DNA from: MGBC163016 sp964462135
Lineage (GTDB): Bacteria; Actinomycetota; Coriobacteriia; Coriobacteriales; Eggerthellaceae
NCBI GenBank assembly: GCA_964462135.1
Contig: CAYWWK010000023.1
Span: 1 to 31,030, forward strand
Direction: 5' to 3'
Length of the DNA: 31,030 bases
Made by a program: the position numbers and the translations under genes. The notes under the pieces are model-generated. The model did not search any database. It saw nothing but the letters and a program-made list of their open reading frames with translations, and was not told the DNA's origin. This document shows, piece by piece, positions 8,101-16,227 of the stretch; position 1 is the stretch's first letter; every line of letters starts with the position of its first letter.

Positions 8101-9680
8101 GCGGCAAAACGACCTTCCAACACCTTTCCCAGTGGCATACCCAATGCGTTCGCCTCATCCAATGAAGCCGCGAAGAAACGGACGGCTTTGTCATCTGAAA
8201 AGAGATGGGGAATGTGTCGGGCGAACATCCAGGCATCAACCGTGTGTTCATCAGCGAGAAGGGCGACTTTCACATCCTGGCAGGAATGAAGCGCGCAAAG
8301 CTGTATGAGGATATTCCGCAAAAAACCATCAGTGAATGAGCGACTGCCCACCAAGCCGATGACGGGTTTCTCCATGAGGGAATGCCCCAGCGGAACATCA
8401 CTGAGTATGTGCGGCTCATGGGCGAAAGCATCAACCGCATCGCGAAGATCATCTTCCTGCAGTTCGAAGCGGATGTCAGGAAAGCGAATATGGGCCGCCA
8501 GGGGCAGGCGCCCTCGGCCGAGACGGATTTCAAGGTAATCCTTGCGCAGGGGCATGCGAGACATGAAATGGGCATCCTGTTCAGCGGCGACTTTCAGACA
8601 GGCACGCGGAGAAAGCCTGTTCTCGAGCAGAATATCCTTCTGTATCTGCGCCTCCCGCAGAAGCTGAGAGCGCATTTTTTCAAGATACTGGGCGTAGGCG
8701 CTGCGCCGCTGGGCTTCCTTCTGCTCATGTCGCGTGTGTTGGAATCGCTTGTTCAGAATGGGCCAGAGCACACTGCCTGCAAGCATCGCAACAGCCATGG
8801 CCAACATGGGAACGGCTCGAAGTATGCTTCCATTCTGTTCCATCACAAACATGACGGAAACGCTTGCAGAGAGGATGGAAGCCATGGCCATGGCCAACGA
8901 AGGCCCTATCCGCATGCCAATGGGCGCATCATCCTCCTGTTCACGTTGGGGAGGAGCATCGATGACGAATTCCTTCGGTTCGATGGATCGGGCAAAGCGC
9001 AATGCTGGATAGAAGCAATGCCGTGCAGAGTGACATTCACGCCTATCCAGAACTGCCTCGGGCGGATTGAAAGGAACGAACCCCACAGCCTCTTTCACAT
9101 GCAGGATGTCTTCAGGGCAGTTCAATGAGATAAATCTGTCACCAATGGTCAGACGAAGCCCCAAGATGGTGACCGTATCCCCAACGTTCAGATCAATGGG
9201 TTCATCCGGAGGGATGCGATGCGTATTCAAAAACACACCGTTGGAAGAACAAAGGTCTCGGATGGAAAAGGTGCCATCAAAGAAGGTCAATACGGCATGA
9301 TGAGACGAAACGTATCTGGATGGGTATTCGACGATGTTGTCTTGGGAACGACCAATGGTCATGCGTTCGTCTTGAGAAAACCCGATGATGCGAGTGGTCT
9401 TGTCGCCTGCCGTGGCAGGACGACAGATCATCGTCCAATGGTTCCCCTTGCCCTCAACGGCAAAGATGTATGCCTCCTCAAAGGGAATCAGGAGACACTC
9501 CTGGGAGATGGACCCCACAAAGGCGATATCCTGCGCTGGCTCCATCCGCCAGCCTGCTTCCTCGGCTTGGACGAAAGCAACCCTCTCACCTTGGGCATCC
9601 TGCACCCAATAGGCACCCCGCACCTCATCGGGCAACGCGACGGTATGGATGTATTCATCTGATTGAACGGTAATGAGCAT
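5145..9680 (-). CDS. essC: EssC-type T7SS FtsK/SpoIIIE ATPase with N-terminal FHA region
   Basis: This is the motor of the T7SS. The start MLITVQSDEY has AGGAG 5 nt upstream, giving 1511 aa, the EssC size. Domains: residues 1-95, a beta-rich FHA-like domain without the usual motif; about 107-180, an FHA domain with IGRSQDNIVEYPSRYVSSHH and SSNGVFLN; two TM helices at about 260-280 and 289-309; ATPase 1 with an intact Walker A GTTGSGKS at 704-711 and Walker B LILIADEF at 818-826. ATPase 2 has YGSVDAGVEQAV where the P-loop should be, and ATPase 3 also lacks GKS/GKT, so only the first module looks catalytic; degenerate later modules that bind substrate are common in EssC. It follows WXG100 by 91 bp and overlaps DUF4176 by 4 bp. 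The FHA domain beside a kinase gene suggests phospho-control. Confidence 0.93.
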   Translation of the reverse strand: MLITVQSDEYIHTVALPDEVRGAYWVQDAQGERVAFVQAEEAGWRMEPAQDIAFVGSISQECLLIPFEEAYIFAVEGKGNHWTMICRPATAGDKTTRIIGFSQDERMTIGRSQDNIVEYPSRYVSSHHAVLTFFDGTFSIRDLCSSNGVFLNTHRIPPDEPIDLNVGDTVTILGLRLTIGDRFISLNCPEDILHVKEAVGFVPFNPPEAVLDRRECHSARHCFYPALRFARSIEPKEFVIDAPPQREQEDDAPIGMRIGPSLAMAMASILSASVSVMFVMEQNGSILRAVPMLAMAVAMLAGSVLWPILNKRFQHTRHEQKEAQRRSAYAQYLEKMRSQLLREAQIQKDILLENRLSPRACLKVAAEQDAHFMSRMPLRKDYLEIRLGRGRLPLAAHIRFPDIRFELQEDDLRDAVDAFAHEPHILSDVPLGHSLMEKPVIGLVGSRSFTDGFLRNILIQLCALHSCQDVKVALLADEHTVDAWMFARHIPHLFSDDKAVRFFAASLDEANALGMPLGKVLEGRFAAESLDVREVKPYIVLLCPSKTIYDRSKIVKDVLACKDNVGFAVIACAEHMHDLPMQCRTIIGEHDEGAYLLDRDDPTGTRNAFTPDPPLSLEETKAFALDVAKVRIDVSESAEQLPDRLSFLQMLGIGNVDHLNVADRWRENNASDTLACPIGVDAAGDPFILDLHEDFHGPHGLIAGTTGSGKSEFIITYVLSMALNYSPDDVAFVLIDYKGGGLAKAFDNDRFRLPHIAGTVTNLDGSAISRSLTSIQSELRRRQQLFNEAREVLGGDNVDIYKYLDLFRQGKVQQPCPHLILIADEFAELKQQEPEFMDELISASRIGRSLGVHLVLATQKPSGVVNDQIWSNSRFKIALKVADAADSKEIIKRPDAAEITQSGRFFLLVGYNELFNKGQSGYSGVPYVADLDPGTLQDQGISYISNTGRPLLSVKPQAVHATMSSQSQIVAVSECIVQVAAAQQRQAQLLWLPPLPPHIQLLELERRFDREGSDDLALNPVVGAYDDPAHQSQGLLRLPLMKDGNALIYGSVDAGVEQAVRTLLFSALHQHTAQTLNAYILDLGSQSLSAFACAPQVGDVVVLGEDEKMKRFFGFMHALIVERRTLFAQQGGSFVRYRERVGSCPAILIVINGVAAFLDAYPNLEEELVNLARESAQAGMYIVAVAETPNAVRIRLKSHFRQVLACDLPDPSDYAMLFGSLHGAVVPHGYGRGLVKIDDALFEFQIADLCTEHESEYDVIVAACSAMQQSQINPAPSIPMPPDRVTPKMLADAQALPSELPYGIYDDALTWASIDLAETALSRVVYLKAKTGTAFIGGVVDAWVLQGARDIVMLDLAHILTAQPQGCTFSTRKDEFAVQYLTDVAERGVNQPTVILISGVMGFLGRCSLDAASVCKSLLKSLVPGGSLSIVLFDSVNDAGYTYEDWFRAHTTNRDGIWIGPGIEGQNAIGISYDRGLLPDAKMGSGRGYVVEGGACRLVHTVTATNERSTD

Positions 9681-9718
9681 GGAGACTCCTGGCTTCAGAG
9701 GAGACAGACGGACGGACC

Positions 9719-9751
9719 CCAAAGCGGGCGCCTGCATTGCGCCCACTTTGG
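9719..9751 (-). terminator. Strong intercistronic hairpin between WXG100 and essC
   Basis: In the minus-strand transcript, arms 9739-9751 and 9719-9731 pair over 13 bp (one G-U) around a 7-nt loop. It lies 20 nt after the WXG100 stop and 38 nt before the essC start. The following bases are GUCCGUC-type, not a U-run, so it is more likely a partial terminator or an RNA-stability barrier than a full intrinsic terminator. Confidence 0.6.
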
Positions 9752-9771
9752 CAGTCGCGGAGCACAACGCG

Positions 9772-10065
9772 CTAACCGCGAAATCCCGCGGCGATGCGTT
9801 GATCCATCTCACCCATCTCTTGAGCGGTCTTGTCCAATGCCTGGGCAATCTCGTTCACCATCTCTTGGGCCTTTTGAAAACCGGGCTTGAGTTCGCTGTT
9901 GTATCGATCGGCATACGACCTGCTGGCCTCGCCTTCCCACTCCTCTTGAAGCTGACCCAGCAGACGGTCCATCGAGGCGATGGAGTCGCCTATCTTCGAT
10001 GCCTCGCTGCGAAACTCATTTGCGCGGCCCCGCATGGTATCTGGGCTGATTCGGATGTTCGTCAT
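9772..10065 (-). CDS. WXG100-family T7SS substrate (EsxA-like)
   Basis: The start MTNIRISPDTM has AAGGAAA 6 nt upstream and gives 97 aa, the classic WXG100 length; the 25 codons further upstream are overlap with the previous gene. The protein is a helix-turn-helix hairpin with the turn EEWEGEASRSY carrying the W-x-G motif at about residues 42-44. The C-terminal helix reads MVNEIAQALDKTAQEMGEMDQ, close to the Y/F-x-x-x-D/E-type export tail region, although the usual terminal YxxxD is not clear. WXG100 dimers are the signature substrates of type VII secretion. The gene lies immediately upstream of essC and is flanked by two RNA hairpins. Confidence 0.93.
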   Translation of the reverse strand: MTNIRISPDTMRGRANEFRSEASKIGDSIASMDRLLGQLQEEWEGEASRSYADRYNSELKPGFQKAQEMVNEIAQALDKTAQEMGEMDQRIAAGFRG

Positions 10066-10087
10066 AGGGTTTCCTTTCTCTATCTGG

Positions 10088-10106
10088 ACAAGGCACCTCA
10101 CCTTGT
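10088..10106 (-). promoter_or_regulatory. Small hairpin in the leader of the WXG100 gene
   Basis: Arms 10101-10106 and 10088-10093 (6 bp, ACAAGG with its complement) start directly after the stop codon of the upstream gene and end 22 nt before the WXG100 start. It is weak by itself. Together with the strong hairpin downstream, it brackets the WXG100 cistron. Confidence 0.35.
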
Positions 10107-10781
10107 TCATCCCTTTCCTGAAGGCTGTATGCCATGCCAAAAGCCCGTGGATGGGTTGAATACACCTACATCACCTGAGGAGTTCAACGTGATAATCCCT
10201 TCCTCGGTTGCCGCAAGCGAAATGACGTCCCTCACATGCGGAAATTCCCTGAAGGCGCCCCCAAGCGTTTGACAACGCAGTGTCGATCCGTGACTCCCTT
10301 CACACAGGGAGAAGAAGAATGCGTCTCCTGCCACAGTAGCTGAGAGAAGCACACCCTCCCCTTCCATGAGTCGCGAGCCTGATGCATCATCCCGGTTGGC
10401 TTCCTCTACAACCCATCTCCCATCGTTGCCATTCCGTACTCGCCAATGCCTGTCTGGCGAAACGAATTCCCATCCCGCTCTTGCGTGCAATGCCACAACG
10501 CTCGCCTGCAATTCAGACCGCATGGACACATCCCTCTGCTCAACAGCCGAAGCAGCCTTTGCTTTCAGGGCGGCATCACTGCAAACAGCCGCCGTGACAG
10601 CCGCTGTCGACACGCACAGCGCCACACCGCACGCAAGCGCAATCCCGACTCGCATTGGCCTGCTCATCAGAATCAAGTGGAGCTTGCTGACAGGAGCAGC
10701 AGCCGCTCTCGATCCCTGCGAGCGGCATGAGGTGTCGGCTCCACAAACAGGACAGACAGGTACACCTCTCTTCATATTCAC
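10107..10781 (-). CDS. Single-TM protein with N-terminal CxxC motif, unknown function
   Basis: I do not recognise a family. The 224-aa product starts at a GTG whose GTGA overlaps the stop of the preceding gene; an ATG two codons later is also possible. Residues 10-20 contain CPVCGADTSC, resembling half of a zinc ribbon. A basic segment follows, then one TM helix at about residues 44-66 (RVGIALACGVALCVSTAAVT). The remaining 155 residues or so would be outside the cell and are beta-rich, with short strand-turn units (GWEFVSPDRHWRV, TLNSSGDVGVFNPSTGFW) reminiscent of propeller or beta-sandwich blades. Its place inside the T7SS string, just before WXG100, suggests a membrane component or accessory of the secretion apparatus. 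Confidence 0.6.
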   Translation of the reverse strand: MNMKRGVPVCPVCGADTSCRSQGSRAAAAPVSKLHLILMSRPMRVGIALACGVALCVSTAAVTAAVCSDAALKAKAASAVEQRDVSMRSELQASVVALHARAGWEFVSPDRHWRVRNGNDGRWVVEEANRDDASGSRLMEGEGVLLSATVAGDAFFFSLCEGSHGSTLRCQTLGGAFREFPHVRDVISLAATEEGIITLNSSGDVGVFNPSTGFWHGIQPSGKG

Positions 10782-13700
10782 GCCCTACGCGCTCGGAAGA
10801 ATCGGGTTGCGAAAAAAGCGATTGCTCCTAATGCCACCACTCCGAAAATGGTTGATACAACCAAAATGGGATCATGCAGCCAACGCGCGAAGGGGTTGGA
10901 GTTTACGAAGACAGCAGGCGAATCCTGCGGCGTCATATTGTTCGCCTTGTCATAGGCTTCAACGGTTATCACCTGATCGCTTTCGCTCTCTTTGAGCGTG
11001 ATCTTCAAGTTGTCAGGGTCTTCAAGCGCCTCAGCGTCAAGCGTGTTGACCTTTTCGCCATTCACGCGAATGACTGCACGATCAAGTTGCAAGTTGTCTT
11101 CAATGGAAAACCCAACCTCGTGGGAAGTATCAGCATATTCACCTTCACTTACTCCGCTGAAGGTAACGATGGGAGCGGTGTTGTCCACCGAGAACAGAAC
11201 CTCTGCCGGCGCCGTTCGTGTGACATTCTTGTTGTCCATCGTATTCATGGAGGAATTGCCAGCGCCATCTGTTGAGTGCAGTGTGATCTGGTAGGTGCCG
11301 TCAGATGTGAAGTTGCCCTTCGGGACCACATATTCATATGCGGGCCAACCATTGGACTCCTGCGCAGCGAAGGAATAGCTCTCACCTCGCGCAAGCGTGC
11401 TGTTCTTAGCTCCATTCGCGAGGTCCACCAAAACGTCATCCTCATTGATGCCGCTTGGATTGATCTCCGTGATACACACATCGTGAGTGCCATCTGCCTG
11501 GACATATTTCCTACTTACCATGGACTGGGTGTTTTCATCCAGTACATAGGTGGAACCGAAGCGGTTGACGGACCAGTCAACTACCTTCGTCTCAACATTG
11601 CCGGCCATGTCACGCGCATTCACCTCCACTCGATACACGTTGTCATGCTCTGGCTGGACGGCGGGACTTTGACTTGACAGAGTGATCTCCGTAGCCGAAA
11701 CGGACGATGAAACCTGATAGGGATTGACCGCGGAATTCAACCCGATGGGCTGGACCACAACCGTGGACGCAGGATCGGCATTGGTGTCAGTGATGCTGAT
11801 AGACAAAGCGCAGTTGTCCCGATAGGCACGGTTCGATGCGTCAACGTCACCATTCACCTGAATGGTGATCTGAGGCTTTTCGGTATCAATGACGAAGTCG
11901 GGGATCGCGACGGGAGGAAGGTTGTTCATGGCAAGATCGGTTCCTGAGATGCTCATGCCATACACCCCTGGACCGGGGAAGAAGACGGTGCAGATATGCG
12001 TGTCACCATCCGTTGACCACGCGCTTTGATTTGCTGGCATGGCTGTCAGTCCGTTTCCAGCTTGCACTGTCGGCTGCACGGAAATCAGGGTGTCTGAGAA
12101 GTTCCGCTCAGTCACCGAAACCGTTGCCGTGCGCGCCACATTGTAATAGTTGCCGTTCTGGGCGCTTTCATTGTCAAACGCAACGCTGACAGACGGCGCA
12201 TATCCATCAATCGTGAAGCTCGCAGAATAGGTTTCCGACGCCCTGCCTATGATGTCTTCAACGCGTGCCTCTATGGAGTAGTCCGTCTCAGAACAGAAGT
12301 TGTATGACACCTGCCAATAGGAACTGCCTGCATATTGGAAATCCTTGACACGATAGACATGCACCTGTTCGCCTTCGCTGATGGAGACCACGATTTGATC
12401 AGGATCGTATTCCTTCAAAATATCGAAACTGGAATCAGCGATGGTGAACACGCCCATGCGACCAGCACTGAAATAACTGCCATTGCGCGCATCATTGTTG
12501 TCGAAGGAAACAGACAGTTCAGGTCCGCTTGCATCGACGACAAGGCTCATGATCTCTGGCGGGATCTCTTTGACATCCGACATGTCAAGATCTGCCACAT
12601 TGCCCGCTTTGTCAGTTATGTGCGCCTTGTAGGAACTGATTTCCGTGTTTTGATTTCCATCAACGTCAAAGGCAAGTATTCCATTCTCATCATGCACACC
12701 CGAAAGTGCCATACCTCCCTTGCGCACCGTCTTGCCTGACACGTTGTCGTTGTACTCAACGAACCCATCTCGAGAAAGACCCGAAACGGCAAGTTGGGGA
12801 CTTTCCTGGGGAGGAGCGTCCACAGCACTGACGCTCACGTGAGCCTTGGTTTTGAAGATCCAAAAGGCATCCCAGATCTTGTCAGGAGGTTGAACGGAAA
12901 ATGCAGTTACCTCAGGTGCCGTGCGATCAACGTTGTACGCTACGGATATCTTCTGAATGAGGCCGGTGTCATCCTTGGCATAGACCTCTATATCCTGATA
13001 GGCCCCTTCTGCATCATTGAGATCAAGTGAATCTCCATAGGTGCCGTTATAGGTCAGAGCAAGCGTATGGTTGTTCCACCGCGCTGAAATGCCACTGGCA
13101 TTCGTCCAAGTATCCGCCGACGCGCCGCCAGAAAGGAAGCCCGCAGGCATGGCTGTTTCCTCAATGGCATCTACTCGAATGGACGCAGGCTTGTCAATGA
13201 TGGCATACCTGCTCTCGAGCGCATCGCCAAGTGAAAACGAGATATTCGCATCGAAGCCATTCGGTGACACAGAGTAATGACCGAGGGAGCATGACTTCAA
13301 GATGTCTTGCCCAGCAGCATCAAGATCGGCTTTCAGAAACCCTGCATTTTCCTTGACAGCATTCTCTATTGCCCGCCCTGCATAGAACTCCTGTTCTGAC
13401 TGATCAAGCCTGAAGCCAAGAGATGCGAGCTCGAATTCCTCAATGGCCTTCTTCGAAACAGAGTCGATCGAAAACGAGATCGAATCGAACGGGGTCGTCT
13501 TGTCGTCGCTGGCAAATACATCAAGACGAACCGTGACAGGGCTTGCAATGATCTCTTGCGGAACAATGGCAAGGGAATACACATCGGAAGCATTGGCGAA
13601 GCTGATGTCGATCTGATCAGATGAAGAGGGTTCCACCACCTCGAAGGTGTAGCTTCCTTCCACCGCAGGCTTCTTTCCGTCAGGGAGGAAATCGCCATCT

Positions 13701-14032
13701 TCCAACGCAGCCTCTGTCTGATAGGCATAGGTCTTCGCCTTGAGCGCATTCTCTATCTCGTCAAAGATGTCTTTGTCAGCTTCCACTGACCTTTGGGCAG
13801 AACCGGCAGTGCCTATAGCATCATCGCCCTGCACCGTTGGCTGTTCTTCCACAACGCCCGCAGCGTCATCCCTTGTGTCACCACTCAGTTCCTCTTGGAC
13901 GGGCGCCTTTGATCCTTCTTCGGCACATGCTTGAGCACCACCAGGAACAACAGGCCAAAGCAGAATCACCATCAGCGCTGAAACGGCAACTGACACACCT
14001 TTTTGAACCACACCTCTCACTTGAAGCATCAT
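10778..14032 (-). CDS. Large surface protein with Ig-like modules, signal peptide and C-terminal TM anchor
   Basis: This 1084-aa protein has an N-terminal signal sequence (hydrophobic core at about 14-30, AVSALMVILLWPVVPGG, likely cut near AQA-CA). An acidic linker rich in Glu, Gln and Asp runs to about residue 110. Repeated beta-sandwich modules of bacterial Ig-like type follow, marked by DRTAPEVTAF, FDNNDARNGSYF and FDNESAQNGNYY with TVSVTERNFSD. A single TM helix near 1052-1076 is followed by FFRARRA. There is no sortase motif, so it is membrane-anchored. The start overlaps the upstream stop (ATGA), and the stop overlaps the next GTG start. Encoded inside the T7SS string where EsaA/YueB-like surface proteins occur in Firmicutes, it may serve as the exposed part of the channel. 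That role is inference only. Confidence 0.75.
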   Translation of the reverse strand: MMLQVRGVVQKGVSVAVSALMVILLWPVVPGGAQACAEEGSKAPVQEELSGDTRDDAAGVVEEQPTVQGDDAIGTAGSAQRSVEADKDIFDEIENALKAKTYAYQTEAALEDGDFLPDGKKPAVEGSYTFEVVEPSSSDQIDISFANASDVYSLAIVPQEIIASPVTVRLDVFASDDKTTPFDSISFSIDSVSKKAIEEFELASLGFRLDQSEQEFYAGRAIENAVKENAGFLKADLDAAGQDILKSCSLGHYSVSPNGFDANISFSLGDALESRYAIIDKPASIRVDAIEETAMPAGFLSGGASADTWTNASGISARWNNHTLALTYNGTYGDSLDLNDAEGAYQDIEVYAKDDTGLIQKISVAYNVDRTAPEVTAFSVQPPDKIWDAFWIFKTKAHVSVSAVDAPPQESPQLAVSGLSRDGFVEYNDNVSGKTVRKGGMALSGVHDENGILAFDVDGNQNTEISSYKAHITDKAGNVADLDMSDVKEIPPEIMSLVVDASGPELSVSFDNNDARNGSYFSAGRMGVFTIADSSFDILKEYDPDQIVVSISEGEQVHVYRVKDFQYAGSSYWQVSYNFCSETDYSIEARVEDIIGRASETYSASFTIDGYAPSVSVAFDNESAQNGNYYNVARTATVSVTERNFSDTLISVQPTVQAGNGLTAMPANQSAWSTDGDTHICTVFFPGPGVYGMSISGTDLAMNNLPPVAIPDFVIDTEKPQITIQVNGDVDASNRAYRDNCALSISITDTNADPASTVVVQPIGLNSAVNPYQVSSSVSATEITLSSQSPAVQPEHDNVYRVEVNARDMAGNVETKVVDWSVNRFGSTYVLDENTQSMVSRKYVQADGTHDVCITEINPSGINEDDVLVDLANGAKNSTLARGESYSFAAQESNGWPAYEYVVPKGNFTSDGTYQITLHSTDGAGNSSMNTMDNKNVTRTAPAEVLFSVDNTAPIVTFSGVSEGEYADTSHEVGFSIEDNLQLDRAVIRVNGEKVNTLDAEALEDPDNLKITLKESESDQVITVEAYDKANNMTPQDSPAVFVNSNPFARWLHDPILVVSTIFGVVALGAIAFFATRFFRARRA

Positions 14033-14484
14033 GATTCCCTTCCCTCTATTTCTTCAGCTGTGTTTACGGAGATGACTTTCGTTTTGATGGCGAATCTGAA
14101 TGTGGACCTGAGTATCTCGGTTGCAGAAGAGCCTCTATCGTCTTCCGAACCCATGGCCTCTTCCAGAACAATTGTGGGCTGTTCGCTTTCGCCCTCGTAA
14201 ACCGCAAGCACGCAGGTAGGTTCCTCGGTGTTCTCGCCATTCAGTACGGCGGTGCTGAAAGAATCAGGTTCCGAGCTTGAACGATGGCCACCTGTCGTGT
14301 GGGCGGTGTGGGGCTTCTCCCTTCCTTTTGCCTCCGTCTTTCTCCAAGCCTTCAAGGACCCATGTCGAAGGAATCGGACGGCATCGGGCACATCGAGCTT
14401 GACGAAGATGAATCCCGCAGCCACCACCGACAAGACGGCAAGCATGAAACAGGCGCATGCAATGCCTAAGAGAATGTCTTCCAT
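14029..14484 (-). CDS. Single-TM protein with long cytoplasmic tail, unknown function
   Basis: This is a 151-aa protein with an N-terminal TM helix (residues 5-29, LLGIACACFMLAVLSVVAAG) followed by KLDVPDAVRFLRHGSLKAWRK, a short amphipathic basic segment. A polar acidic tail of about 90 residues follows, rich in Ser, Thr and Glu. Short one-TM proteins with a juxtamembrane L-D-V-P-D segment recur beside kinase/FHA-containing T7SS loci, but I know no named function. The Thr/Ser-rich tail with several acidic contexts (EEPTCVLAVYEGESEQPTIV) would be a plausible kinase target and FHA ligand. The gene is 4 bp after the kinase gene and overlaps the Ig-like surface protein gene by 4 bp. Confidence 0.6.
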   Translation of the reverse strand: MEDILLGIACACFMLAVLSVVAAGFIFVKLDVPDAVRFLRHGSLKAWRKTEAKGREKPHTAHTTGGHRSSSEPDSFSTAVLNGENTEEPTCVLAVYEGESEQPTIVLEEAMGSEDDRGSSATEILRSTFRFAIKTKVISVNTAEEIEGRES

Positions 14485-14488
14485 GACA

Positions 14489-16225
14489 TCACCTGCCTCC
14501 AGGAACCGTATTGCCGGAATACAGAGTTGCGATCTTCGTGGTCACCTCACCGCGCAGACGGGCCAGCGTGATGTCACGCAGCTGCTTGTTCTCATCAGTC
14601 GTAAGGCTCATGGTTGAGAGATGCTGCGCCGTTTTGTCGACAAGGTTTTCCAGAGAAGCTTCGCTCGCATTCCCCATGTTCTTGAACTTGTTCAGGTAGG
14701 TTTCCAGGGCATTCGCAATGAGAACGCAGCTATCCAGCTTCACGATCTCAACGGGCTCATTGTCAATCTGGTCAGCGAGATTGTTCAGACTGTTCCAAAA
14801 ACCGATGTAGAGGTCTGGGTTCTCATCCCCCTGCATGACAGCGGAATCTATGCCTGAAACGAACTGCGCGATGTTGGCATAGTTCTGCGCTGTCGCATGA
14901 CTCTCAAAGGCGGTATCCTGAGAGGCATTCATGAAGAAATCAGAGGACGCCTTGATGCGGGTGGCCTGGTTCTCGTCATATGAACCCGTCTGCCCATAGT
15001 TGTAGAAATACCAATACAGGCGTCCCAATTCGTACGACAGTTCAGAAAAGCGACTGGATGCTTGAAGCGAGGCAAGGTTGTCGTTGTATATCTGGTCGAA
15101 CTGCTGCTTCTCTTCAAGGGTGAACTGACTGTCCACCTTGTAGCTGCTGATGAGGCCTTTGTAGGCATCAATGGCATCGGGTCGCTCTTTGATGGCAGCC
15201 AGATATTCCTCCTGGGCTTCAGCTGGATCAATCTGCACGCGCGCATTCGCTACATCCATGTGATATTGATAGTTCTGGGTGATTTGCCCTTCGCGAACGC
15301 GCAGACAGATGAAGCCTATGATGACAAACAGCACCGCAGCCCCAAGGGCAGCCGCGAATGCCACGACCTTATGGCGTTGCGCCGCCTTGTATTCCCGAGT
15401 GAGTTCCTGATAGATTTCAAGATCAGCGGCAAGTTCTTCACATGACTGGTATCTGCTTTCGCGTTCCAGTTGAGTGCATTTGGGAATGATGACATCGGCA
15501 TACCCTTCGCCGACATCAGGGTTCGCATCACGCACATTTGGAAGTGGGAACTCCACAGGAGGCGCTGAGCCTCCAAGGAGGTGCCACATGGTGGCACCGA
15601 TGCCGTAGATGTCAGTGCGCGCATCGGTCTGCGCCTTGCCATATTGCTCGGGCGCAGCATAACCCGTAGTGCCAAAGGCGACGGTATCCTTTTTCTGCTC
15701 GTCCTTGTATTCGCGCGCTACGCCCAGATCGATGAGCTTCACATACCCATCAGGATGAAGCATGATGTTGTTGGGTTTCATATCCCGATAGACGACGGGA
15801 GGGTCCTGTCGATGCAGATAGCCAAGCGCATCGCAGACTTGGATCATCCAGTTCTGGACGTCCTCTTCGCGTTGCGGACCCTTCTGCCTGACTACCTTGT
15901 CAAGCGGTTCGCCTTCCACGTGGTCCATGACGACGTAGATATAGCTGTCCGTCTTCTCTATATCCACGATGTCAACGATGGCGGGGTGCTGAAGCTTCGA
16001 GAGGAGCTCGGCCTCGCTGGCAAGGGACTGCTCAATGGGTCGTCCCATCGGGTCAGTTGCGCGCCTGTCCACCTCTTTGATAGCCCACTGCTTGTTGACG
16101 AGTTCAAGGTCGCGGGCCAGATAGACACGGCTCATGCCTCCTTCGCCGATGAGCGCAAGGATCTCATATTTCCCCTTGAGGACATCTCCCTTCTTCAGGC
16201 CACCGTGTTCGGCTTTGATGGGCAT
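14489..16225 (-). CDS. Transmembrane Ser/Thr protein kinase (Hanks type)
   Basis: The start MPIKAEHGG has GAGGGG 5 nt upstream and gives 578 aa. The kinase domain spans about residues 20-275: glycine loop GEGGMSRVY (28-35), catalytic Lys 50 in AIKEVD, catalytic loop YRDMKPNN (146-153) with Asp148, DLG at 166-168 in place of DFG, and activation-segment end GTTGYAAPEQY. His of HRD is Tyr, a variant seen in several Firmicutes kinases; the essential Asp, Lys and Asn are all present. One TM helix lies at about 287-309, followed by an extracellular helical region of about 270 residues with TPR-like units. There are no PASTA repeats, unlike PknB. It is paired with PP2C 2 bp upstream and probably phosphorylates Thr residues read by the local FHA domains. 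Confidence 0.93.
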   Translation of the reverse strand: MPIKAEHGGLKKGDVLKGKYEILALIGEGGMSRVYLARDLELVNKQWAIKEVDRRATDPMGRPIEQSLASEAELLSKLQHPAIVDIVDIEKTDSYIYVVMDHVEGEPLDKVVRQKGPQREEDVQNWMIQVCDALGYLHRQDPPVVYRDMKPNNIMLHPDGYVKLIDLGVAREYKDEQKKDTVAFGTTGYAAPEQYGKAQTDARTDIYGIGATMWHLLGGSAPPVEFPLPNVRDANPDVGEGYADVIIPKCTQLERESRYQSCEELAADLEIYQELTREYKAAQRHKVVAFAAALGAAVLFVIIGFICLRVREGQITQNYQYHMDVANARVQIDPAEAQEEYLAAIKERPDAIDAYKGLISSYKVDSQFTLEEKQQFDQIYNDNLASLQASSRFSELSYELGRLYWYFYNYGQTGSYDENQATRIKASSDFFMNASQDTAFESHATAQNYANIAQFVSGIDSAVMQGDENPDLYIGFWNSLNNLADQIDNEPVEIVKLDSCVLIANALETYLNKFKNMGNASEASLENLVDKTAQHLSTMSLTTDENKQLRDITLARLRGEVTTKIATLYSGNTVPGGR

Positions 16226-16227
16226 TG

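Noticed and set aside
8382..9128. Plus-strand 248-aa open frame
   Set aside because: Antisense shadow of the FHA/TM part of essC with no domain or start signals.
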